This document shows, piece by piece, positions 1 through 4,858 of a stretch of 5,220 bases of DNA (positions are counted from its first letter, which is position 1; each line of letters opens with the position of its first letter). This stretch comes from Chloroflexota bacterium (GTDB lineage Archaea > Iainarchaeota > Iainarchaeia > Iainarchaeales > GCA-2688035). A program made the translations under genes and the position numbers. The notes below the pieces were generated by a model that was not told where the DNA came from, did no database searches, and saw nothing but the letters and a program-made list of their open reading frames with translations. The stretch covers positions 1 through 5,220 of the forward strand of contig DAOWAC010000075.1 of NCBI GenBank assembly GCA_030634785.1. The letters are read 5' to 3'.

Positions 1-975
1 AGTGTTGGAATTCCAACCCTAAATGAAGAAGAAAATGTTTGCAACGTGATTACAAACATTAAAGAAGCATTGTACAACAAAAAACATTTAATTGACGAAA
101 TTGCAATAATTGATTCAAGTAGCACTGACAACACTGTTGCTGTTGCGGAAAAAGCAGGGGCAAAAGTAATTGAAAGCGAAAGACACTTGCGTGAATTCGG
201 AGCATTTTACGGCAAGGGCGAAAATTTGTGGAAAAGTCTTCATGTTCTAAGAGGAGACATAATCTGCTGGATTGATGCAGACATCACAAACATTCACCCC
301 AAATTTGTTTACGGCCTTGTTGGTCCGTTACTTAAACAAAAAAAGTTGGGGTATGCGCGTGGCTTTTACAGGAGAGCAATTACTTTCAAAGGCAAAATCA
401 TTTCATATGGTGGAGGTCGTACAACAGAAATTGGTGTAAGGCCTTTTATGAATCTTTACTATCCTGAACTAACAGGTTTTATTCAACCATTGTGTGGTCA
501 GGCTGCAGGAAGGCGTAAAGTGCTTGAAAAAATTCCTTTCTTTGTAGGTTACGGTGTTGAAATGGGTCATTTGATTGACATTGCAAGACAATTTGGTTTG
601 AGCAGTATGGCGCAAATTGATTTGGGAAAAGTAGAACATACAAACAGGGAAACAGCTGCTTTGGGAAGACAGGCTTTTAGCATAATGCAGGTTTTTGCAA
701 ACAGGTTGGCTGAAAGAGAAAAAGCAGAATTTCTTAAAAAATTTTGTCCAATTTTAAGGTTTCCTGAAATTCGAGAAGAGAAGGGCAAGCCAAGTGAATA
801 TTTTTTAAACGAAAAAGAAATAATTGAAAGAGAAAGGCCTCCGATAAAAAGTCTGCCTGATTATGAAGCAAAAAAAAGAATGGATAAAGATTCATTGTCA
901 AAAATTGCTGACTTTTTAAGAGATAGTAAAAGAAGGCACCGTTTTCCGGAGGAAAAAGAGCAAAACAAGAAATAA
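1..975 (+). CDS. gpgS: Glucosyl-3-phosphoglycerate synthase, 5'-partial
   Basis: The reading frame is open from base 1 and stops at TAA 973-975, giving 324 residues; the true start lies upstream. The internal GTG at 46 is not the start, because the conserved first strand (IPTLNEEENV) is encoded before it. The family is retaining GT-A glycosyltransferase (GT81), which transfers glucose from an NDP-glucose to 3-phosphoglycerate, the first step to glucosylglycerate. Visible motifs, numbered in the fragment: GKG with K72, the metal-binding D92-A-D94, a GFYRR segment, GGGRTTE with R140 and T142, GYGVEMG with E187, H213, and a late RPPIKSL at 279-285. Their spacing matches the catalytic set I recall from mycobacterial GpgS with an offset of 42-45. 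A charged tail of about 40 residues follows. No signal peptide or membrane segment is seen, so it is probably cytoplasmic. Mannosyl-3-phosphoglycerate synthase is less likely. The phosphatase partner is not in the window. Confidence 0.88.
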   Translation, partial: SVGIPTLNEEENVCNVITNIKEALYNKKHLIDEIAIIDSSSTDNTVAVAEKAGAKVIESERHLREFGAFYGKGENLWKSLHVLRGDIICWIDADITNIHPKFVYGLVGPLLKQKKLGYARGFYRRAITFKGKIISYGGGRTTEIGVRPFMNLYYPELTGFIQPLCGQAAGRRKVLEKIPFFVGYGVEMGHLIDIARQFGLSSMAQIDLGKVEHTNRETAALGRQAFSIMQVFANRLAEREKAEFLKKFCPILRFPEIREEKGKPSEYFLNEKEIIERERPPIKSLPDYEAKKRMDKDSLSKIADFLRDSKRRHRFPEEKEQNKK

Positions 976-985
976 AAAGCTTTTT
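974..985 (+). terminator. Possible gpgS terminator, AAAAAGCTTTTT palindrome
   Basis: A perfect 12-base palindrome, AAAAAGCTTTTT, begins inside the gpgS stop codon and ends in five T residues. A T-run after a stop codon is the usual signature of archaeal intrinsic termination. The run is short and the hairpin has no loop, so the call is weak. A second run of six T residues follows at 1010-1015, just before the proS start. Confidence 0.25.
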
Positions 986-989
986 GCAA

Positions 990-997
990 TTAAATTT
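990..997 (+). promoter_or_regulatory. Possible TATA box for proS
   Basis: TTAAATTT lies about 22 bases (centre to ATG) before the proS start at 1016, and no Shine-Dalgarno sequence is visible between them. This would fit a leaderless transcript, although the spacing is slightly shorter than the usual 25-27 bases from TATA centre to start. In A+T-rich sequence such a match can arise by chance. proS may instead be read through from gpgS. Confidence 0.35.
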
Positions 998-1015
998 ATT
1001 ACAAGTGTATTTTTT

Positions 1016-2452
1016 ATGGCTGAAGAAAAACAACAGGGTATAACAGAGACAAAAAAAGGCAATTTTTCAGAATGGTACAATCAGGTTGTACTAAAAGCAG
1101 AACTTGCCGATTATGCTCCAATAAGGGGTTTTATGGTAGTAAGACCAAATGCTTATGTTTTGTGGGAATCAATTCAGGAAAATTTCAACAAGGCAATTTT
1201 TAAAAGAGGCGTAAGAAATGCCTATTTTCCACTGCTTATTCCAAAAAGCTTTTTTGAAAAAGAAGCAGAACATGCAGAAGGTTTTGAACCAGAACTTGCA
1301 TGGATTGAATCAGACAACAAGGGTGTGGAAGAAAAGGTTGCAATAAGACCAACAAGCGAAACAATAATATATGACAGTTATGCTAAATGGATTCGTTCCT
1401 GGAGGGATTTGCCTTTAAGAATAAATCAATGGTGTAATGTTCTAAGATGGGAAGTAAGTCAAACCAAGCTTTTTTTGAGAACAAGAGAATTTTTATGGCA
1501 GGAAGGACACTGTGTTTATGAAACAGAGGAAGAGGCAGAAAAAGAGGCATTAATGTTTTTGGACGAATACAAAAAACTCTGCGAAAACCTGCTTGCAGTT
1601 CCGGTTCTTCCTGGACAAAAAACAGAATCTGAAAAGTTTGCAGGAGCAAAAAAAACTTTTACAATTGAAGCTCTAATGCCTGATGGCAAAGCATTGCAGA
1701 TGGGCACGTCTCACAATTTGGGACAAGGTTTTGCAAAAGCTTTTGGAATAGAATACCTTGACGAAAAAGGAGTCAAACAACTTCCTTGGCAAACGAGCTG
1801 GGGATTTAGCACAAGACTCATTGGTTCAATTATAATGGTGCATGGTGATAACAAAGGACTTGTCATTCCACCAAGGCTTGCAAAAACCAAAGCAGTAATT
1901 GTTCCAATTCTTTTTGACAAAACAAAAGAAAAAGTTTTGAAAAAAGCAAAAGAGCTTGAAAAAAAGCTTGCTCCACTAAACGCTTTTGTTGACGACCGAG
2001 ATTCTTATTCTCCTGGATGGAAATTTAACGAATGGGAACTTAAAGGAATTCCTTTAAGGATTGAAATTGGACCAAAAGACCTTGACAAAAAACAGGTTGT
2101 TTTGGTAAGAAGAGACACTGGCAAAAAAGAATTTGTAAAAGAATCAAAACTTGCTGAAAGAGCAAATAAGGCGATTGAAGAAATGCACAAAGACCTGTTT
2201 GAAAAAGCTGAAAAATTCCTTAAAGAAAATTCTACTGAAGCAAAAACCTGGCAGGATTTCAAAAAAGCACTTTCGCAAAAAAAACTAATCCTTATTCCAT
2301 TCTGTAACACAACTGCATGCGAGGAAGAGATAAAAGACGAAACAACCGCAACAAGCAGATGCATTCCATTTGGTCAAAAAAACCAAAAACTAAAATGTAT
2401 CAAATGCGGAAAAGAAACAAACCTAAAAGTCTGGTTTGGCAAAAGCTATTAG
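1016..2452 (+). CDS. proS: Proline-tRNA ligase, archaeal/eukaryotic type
   Basis: This 478-residue cytoplasmic enzyme charges tRNA-Pro with proline using ATP. It is a complete class II synthetase. The catalytic domain shows RPTSE at 111-115, motif 2 with R144 in an LRWE context and the RTREF loop at 155-159, a TSHNLGQ segment, and motif 3 with GFSTR (R267) leading into HGDNKGL at 276-282. The anticodon-binding domain follows from about residue 290 (AVIVPI), with DDRDSYSPGWKFNEWELKG and GPKDL in its core. The C-terminal zinc-binding domain has C430, C435, C461 and C464, plus C449 in an RCIPF context, and the chain ends in the conserved GKSY tyrosine. There is no bacterial editing insertion between motifs 2 and 3. 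Length is typical of archaeal ProRS. The ATG at 1016 gives the expected short N-terminus before FSEWYNQVV. The zinc pair is CxxC where the human enzyme, as I recall, has CxC. Confidence 0.97.
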   Translation: MAEEKQQGITETKKGNFSEWYNQVVLKAELADYAPIRGFMVVRPNAYVLWESIQENFNKAIFKRGVRNAYFPLLIPKSFFEKEAEHAEGFEPELAWIESDNKGVEEKVAIRPTSETIIYDSYAKWIRSWRDLPLRINQWCNVLRWEVSQTKLFLRTREFLWQEGHCVYETEEEAEKEALMFLDEYKKLCENLLAVPVLPGQKTESEKFAGAKKTFTIEALMPDGKALQMGTSHNLGQGFAKAFGIEYLDEKGVKQLPWQTSWGFSTRLIGSIIMVHGDNKGLVIPPRLAKTKAVIVPILFDKTKEKVLKKAKELEKKLAPLNAFVDDRDSYSPGWKFNEWELKGIPLRIEIGPKDLDKKQVVLVRRDTGKKEFVKESKLAERANKAIEEMHKDLFEKAEKFLKENSTEAKTWQDFKKALSQKKLILIPFCNTTACEEEIKDETTATSRCIPFGQKNQKLKCIKCGKETNLKVWFGKSY

Positions 2453-2477
2453 AAAGCAAGCTCTGCAAAAGCTATTA
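2439..2477. repeat. 13-base direct repeat at the convergent gene junction
   Basis: GCAAAAGCTATTA occurs at 2439-2451 and again at 2465-2477, with starts 26 bases apart. The first copy encodes the end of ProS and the first two bases of its TAG stop. The second crosses the 22-base junction and ends exactly with the TAA stop of the opposing acetyltransferase gene. Flanking bases do not match, so the duplicated unit is short. Read on the minus strand it contributes T-rich sequence just after the acetyltransferase stop. Confidence 0.75.
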
Positions 2478-2978
2478 ACCAACGTAACTTAAATTCTCTT
2501 TATCTTCTGACCCAAGGTCAAGTTCCATTTCTTCAACAACAGCCTGATCCAATTCCCTGTGATACATTCCAATAAAACTAAATCCTGCTTCTTTGTAAAT
2601 CTTTTTTGCCGCAGCATTTTTTTCCTTTACTAACAAAAGAATTCTTGCAATCTTTTTTTCTTTCAAAAACTTAATTGCATAATCCAAAAGCTCTTTGGCA
2701 ACACCCTTGTTTCTTGACTCGGGTTTTACTGTCAAACCATTTATTCTTGCAATATTTCCTTCCAAAATTTCCAATTCAACAAAACCCAGAATCTTTTTTC
2801 CTTCAACTGCCTTAAAGAGAAAAATTTTGTTGCTTTCAATTCTTTCCCTGATTTTTCCTTCATCAAATTCCACATAAGGAAATTCTGACTTAATCAGCTC
2901 AATAACCTCTTTGTAATCTCCTTTATCAATTTTTTTAACAGTCATTTTTTTTCCAACCACTTTTTCTTTAATTTTCAT
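2475..2978 (-). CDS. GNAT-family N-acetyltransferase (RimI-like)
   Basis: This 167-residue protein has a single GNAT domain, predicted to move an acetyl group from acetyl-CoA to an amine; the substrate cannot be told from sequence. The acetyl-CoA loop of motif A is at 89-94 (RNKGVA), following the strand INGLTVKPES. Motif B is N121 with AAAKKIY and KEAGF to residue 133, the pattern seen in RimI-like enzymes. The start is uncertain. ATG at 2978 lies 6 bases after the PIN gene stop, with a weak GGTAAAG upstream. A second ATG at 2945 would give 156 residues beginning MTVKKIDKGDY, which is where the fold usually begins, so the first 11 Lys-rich residues may be untranslated. It is the last gene of a three-gene minus-strand operon and meets proS tail to tail. 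A RimI role (N-terminal protein acetylation) is possible but not shown. Confidence 0.85.
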   Translation of the reverse strand: MKIKEKVVGKKMTVKKIDKGDYKEVIELIKSEFPYVEFDEGKIRERIESNKIFLFKAVEGKKILGFVELEILEGNIARINGLTVKPESRNKGVAKELLDYAIKFLKEKKIARILLLVKEKNAAAKKIYKEAGFSFIGMYHRELDQAVVEEMELDLGSEDKENLSYVG

Positions 2979-2984
2979 TTTTCT

Positions 2985-3656
2985 TTACCATTTTTTTCCC
3001 TGTAAAAACATATTAATTTCTCTTGCTGAAACAGCACAACCGGAATATTTTGCAGCAAACAATGCTGCTTCAAGACTCTGTACTCCTTTTGGCAATTCCT
3101 TTTCAAGCAATCCAAATTCTTCAGCCAAAGCAATTAGTTCAACACTTCTAACCATTGTAATGTCAGGAAACATTAATCCCAATGCTCTTACATTTGACTG
3201 ATCTATCTTAATGTTGACTCTTCTTCTGGCCTGCAATATTTTTCTCAACTGTTCTGGTGCTTCCAAAAGCATTCTTGTAGTTCTTTCATCAATTGCAAAA
3301 GCTACTGCTCCCAATTCCTTTACAAGTGCAAGAGCTTCAATTTCTCCCCTTTGCAATAGCTTTATTGGTTTTCCTTTTATAAAAAAACAGGTGTTTGCAA
3401 TTGCTGCAACCTCATCAAAAAGTCTCTTGTCTTCAACTTCCAAAATCTTAAACTGATTTTCTTCAATTACTTTTTTTATCCTAATTGCATTCAATTCAAA
3501 TCTTTTGATTGAAATAGGTTTTTGAACAGCCTCATAATACACCGATTTTGGAACAATAAATTCTGCATTCATTTTATGCTTTAAACCAGCTAAAAGATTT
3601 ACAAGACAGGTTTGGCTTATTGAAATAAGAGTGGAGGCATCAAAAATTACATTCAT
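2985..3656 (-). CDS. PIN-domain protein, putative ribonuclease
   Basis: A 223-residue protein whose N-terminal 130 or so residues read as a PIN nuclease domain. PIN enzymes cut RNA at a metal site built from spaced acidic residues. Candidates here are D6 (VIFDASTLI, a typical first strand), E42 (VPKSVYYEAV), E105 (LLQRGEIEALALVKE) and D123 (AFAIDERTTRML). All four are present, so activity is plausible. The remaining residues, about 140-223, form a predicted helical extension ending in LEAALFAAKYSGCAVSAREINMFL; this makes the protein longer than typical VapC toxins of about 130-150 residues. The ATG overlaps the stop of the preceding gene as ATGA, and a Shine-Dalgarno-like GGAGTGG lies 7 bases before it at 3664-3670, so the two are probably translationally coupled. 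It could be a toxin of a toxin-antitoxin pair or an archaeal RNA-processing factor. The sequence does not decide between them. Confidence 0.75.
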   Translation of the reverse strand: MNVIFDASTLISISQTCLVNLLAGLKHKMNAEFIVPKSVYYEAVQKPISIKRFELNAIRIKKVIEENQFKILEVEDKRLFDEVAAIANTCFFIKGKPIKLLQRGEIEALALVKELGAVAFAIDERTTRMLLEAPEQLRKILQARRRVNIKIDQSNVRALGLMFPDITMVRSVELIALAEEFGLLEKELPKGVQSLEAALFAAKYSGCAVSAREINMFLQGKKW

Positions 3657-4219
3657 TTCTTTTCCACTCCAATCTTTCTTTTAAGATTACGCAGTCTTTT
3701 TCCAATACCATAAGTAACAGTGTCTCTGTCAGCAATTCTTGTAACTCCAATATAACGAAGTAAATCTTTTTTGTCAGCACCTGTTAAAGCAGCTGCCTGT
3801 CCCAAACTCAAACCCATTCCATAAGCAGTGCTTGCATATTTTACTTTTGCTTTTTCAAAAAGATTTTGCACATAATTTCCAATTTCTTTATCTGCCTGCT
3901 TTACTGAACCAATTACTTCTCCAATCCAGTGATCAAAATCGTCAAGGTCAATGGCTTCAAGACTTTTTGCAGACTTTTTCAAATCAAACAAAATATCGTG
4001 CTTTATTTCAGGCCATCTCCCGTCTCTTACAATATGCTGTTTGCTGCACATCTTATGCAAACAATATGCAATAAGAGCAAGGCTTGCAAGCCTTTTGTTA
4101 TTTGTCAAAGAAGCATTTTCAATAGCTTGGTTTGCAATTTCCTTCAAACCAAAAATATCCTGCTTTTCAAAAGCCAGCGTAACCTTTTTTAGAAACGAAA
4201 AAAGTTCCTTTTCACCCAT
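3653..4219 (-). CDS. Unrecognised helical protein with HTH-like C-terminus, PIN partner
   Basis: I do not recognise this 188-residue protein. It looks almost wholly alpha-helical. Residues 1-60 resemble paired helices (FSFLKKVTLAFEKQDIFGLKEIANQAIENA, then RLASLALIAYCLHKM). A charged middle (DGRWPEIKHD and LDDFDHWIGEVIGSV) follows. Residues 137-158 read as a helix-turn-helix (LSLGQAAALTG, then DKKDLLRYIG), and the chain ends in a basic segment (GKRLRNLKRKIG), consistent with nucleic-acid binding. I chose ATG at 4219 over a TTG at 4270: the longer form would place a good TATA box (4253-4260) inside the coding sequence, and its extra 17 residues add nothing domain-like. It is first in a minus-strand operon, and its TGA stop overlaps the PIN gene start as ATGA. 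By layout it could be an antitoxin or RNA-binding partner of the PIN protein. That is inference. Confidence 0.7.
   Translation of the reverse strand: MGEKELFSFLKKVTLAFEKQDIFGLKEIANQAIENASLTNNKRLASLALIAYCLHKMCSKQHIVRDGRWPEIKHDILFDLKKSAKSLEAIDLDDFDHWIGEVIGSVKQADKEIGNYVQNLFEKAKVKYASTAYGMGLSLGQAAALTGADKKDLLRYIGVTRIADRDTVTYGIGKRLRNLKRKIGVEKK
3664..3670 (-). promoter_or_regulatory. Shine-Dalgarno-like site of the PIN gene
   Basis: Read on the minus strand this is GGAGTGG, seven bases before the ATG at 3656. It lies inside the end of the upstream coding sequence, so it supports reinitiation or coupled translation at the ATGA overlap. Confidence 0.55.
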
Positions 4220-4252
4220 TTTAACCAACCAAATACAAAAAGGACAATTGAT

Positions 4253-4260
4253 GTATTTAA
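4253..4260 (-). promoter_or_regulatory. TATA box for the HTH-like/PIN/GNAT operon
   Basis: On the minus strand the sequence reads AAAGGC then TTAAATAC, a purine-rich BRE-like stretch followed by an archaeal TATA element. A start of transcription about 26 bases downstream, near 4230, would leave an 11-base leader before the ATG at 4219. This position is the main reason to reject the longer TTG-initiated form of the first gene. Confidence 0.55.
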
Positions 4261-4266
4261 GCCTTT

Positions 4267-4275
4267 GCAAAAACT
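4267..4275 (-). terminator. Possible T-run terminator of the 137-residue gene
   Basis: On the minus strand a run of five T residues (AGTTTTTGC) lies about 32 bases past the TAG at 4307-4305 and just upstream of the next promoter. There is no convincing hairpin. Archaeal termination often needs only a U-run, so the site is plausible but weak. Confidence 0.3.
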
Positions 4276-4304
4276 AGTTATTTGACCCTTTTCCTTATTT
4301 GAGT

Positions 4305-4718
4305 CTACTGCTGAGCCTGCTGTGCCTGAGCCTGTTCCTGCTGAGCCTGTGCCTGAGCATGTTCTCTCATTTCATTCAATGCAGCATTAAGAGAATTTTC
4401 ACTTACAAACTTGTTCCATCTTGCAGGCTCAACCTTTGTACTTTTCCTTAATTCACTCATTTCTTTAAGGTCCTGAACCATTTGATTACCTATGTCCCTC
4501 TTTCTAACCCCTTTTTTGAGCAAACCATTAAAATGCTCTCTTAGTCTTCTTGCAGGAATATTCATTTGAGCAGACATTACTGTAATTTCCCGCCTTATCG
4601 CCCTGGTAATTCCATAATAAGCAGCATTGCGCACTGCATTAGTAAGTCTTCTTTTAACTTTGGAACCAATCTTGCCCCAAATACTCTTTCTCCTCATCAT
4701 ACTCATTGGAATTGCCAT
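4305..4718 (-). CDS. Unrecognised 137-residue basic protein with Ala/Gln tail
   Basis: I do not recognise this protein. Residues 9-74 are strongly basic (RRK at 9-11, KVKRR at 20-24, IRREI at 41-45, ARRLREHF at 56-63, KKGVRKRDIG at 68-77) and probably helical, suggesting contact with nucleic acid, ribosome or acidic membrane surface. Residues 53-77 (NIPARRLREHFNGLLKKG) could form a small helix-turn-helix, though this is weak. Residues 79-118 are amphipathic. The last 18 residues, from H120, are almost only Ala and Gln and look disordered. There is no signal peptide, membrane segment or cysteine. The ATG at 4718 has a GTGAT Shine-Dalgarno match five bases upstream, which favours it over the ATGs at residues 5, 7 and 8. 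It is separated by 85 bases and a promoter from the operon downstream, and is divergent from the secreted-protein gene. The basic composition and start signal make it a likely real gene. Confidence 0.7.
   Translation of the reverse strand: MAIPMSMMRRKSIWGKIGSKVKRRLTNAVRNAAYYGITRAIRREITVMSAQMNIPARRLREHFNGLLKKGVRKRDIGNQMVQDLKEMSELRKSTKVEPARWNKFVSENSLNAALNEMREHAQAQAQQEQAQAQQAQQ
4308..4361 (-). repeat. Short imperfect Ala/Gln codon repeat
   Basis: The plus strand shows repeated CTG, AGC and TGC triplets (for example CTGCTGAGCCTG, present twice at 4308-4319 and 4335-4346). Read in the gene they are Gln and Ala codons forming the C-terminal tail. It is richer in G+C than the surrounding sequence and is the kind of tract that expands or shrinks by slippage. 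Confidence 0.6.
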
Positions 4719-4723
4719 AGTCT

Positions 4724-4728
4724 ATCAC
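4724..4728 (-). promoter_or_regulatory. Shine-Dalgarno site of the 137-residue gene
   Basis: GTGAT on the minus strand, five bases before the ATG at 4718, matches part of the archaeal GGAGGTGAT consensus. It decides the start among four closely spaced ATG codons. Confidence 0.5.
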
Positions 4729-4749
4729 TAAAAAACTTGTTTTCCGAAC

Positions 4750-4757
4750 TTATTAAC
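4750..4757 (-). promoter_or_regulatory. Possible TATA box of the 137-residue gene
   Basis: GTTAATAA on the minus strand, preceded by the purine-rich CGAAAGT as a possible BRE. A start about 26 bases downstream would be near 4727 and leave a leader of about nine bases. The match to the TATA consensus is only moderate. Confidence 0.4.
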
Positions 4758-4771
4758 ACTTTCGTCAAAAG

Positions 4772-4785
4772 ACTTTGAACAAAGT
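4772..4785. promoter_or_regulatory. Inverted repeat, possible operator
   Basis: ACTTTG-AA-CAAAGT is a perfect six-base dyad with a two-base centre, placed between the two divergent TATA elements (4750-4757 minus, 4827-4834 plus). Its size and symmetry suit a dimeric regulator. No regulator is identified and no known operator is matched. Confidence 0.4.
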
Positions 4786-4787
4786 GC

Positions 4788-4810
4788 CTGAGGGTGATTT
4801 TTGCCCTCAG
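4788..4810. promoter_or_regulatory. Inverted repeat (7-base stem) in the divergent region
   Basis: CTGAGGG at 4788-4794 pairs perfectly with CCCTCAG at 4804-4810 around a nine-base T-rich loop. It is the most G+C-rich spot in the intergenic region. It lies 16 bases before the plus-strand TATA box and upstream of both likely transcripts, which argues for a protein-binding dyad over an RNA terminator. Confidence 0.5.
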
Positions 4811-4826
4811 AAAATTCACCAAAACC

Positions 4827-4834
4827 TTAATATA
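4827..4834 (+). promoter_or_regulatory. TATA box of the secreted-protein gene
   Basis: TTAATATA preceded by ACCAAAACC as a BRE-like stretch. Its centre is about 28 bases before the ATG at 4859, and there is no Shine-Dalgarno sequence between, so the transcript is probably leaderless or nearly so. Confidence 0.55.
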
Positions 4835-4858
4835 TTCCGTTCCATTTATTACTATTCA

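Noticed and set aside
46..48. GTG as the start of gpgS
   Set aside because: The same frame is open to base 1 and encodes the conserved IPTLNEEENV strand before the GTG.
734..1033. Antisense open frame across the gpgS-proS gap
   Set aside because: Its product is low-complexity Phe/Leu-rich and overlaps both real genes on the opposite strand.
2005..2364. Antisense open frame of 119 codons inside proS
   Set aside because: It lies opposite a strongly conserved synthetase and its translation is Ser/Phe-rich with no domain; it is a shadow of the real gene.
4220..4270. TTG-initiated N-terminal extension of the first operon gene (17 residues)
   Set aside because: The region reads as a BRE/TATA promoter, TTG is a weaker start, and an ATG lies at 4219.
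3951..4277. Plus-strand open frame opposite the HTH-like gene
   Set aside because: There is no start signal or domain, and the minus-strand frame has operon context, an ATGA overlap and a sensible helical protein.
4272..4279. AACTAGTT palindrome upstream of the operon promoter
   Set aside because: An eight-base palindrome in A+T-rich DNA is expected by chance, and there is no second copy or known site.
4308..4361. Triplet repeat considered as a CRISPR or satellite array
   Set aside because: It has no spacers and stays in frame as Ala/Gln codons of the protein tail.
4788..4810. 7-base-stem hairpin considered as a terminator
   Set aside because: It lies between two divergent promoters, with no transcript expected to end there and no T-run after the stem on either strand.
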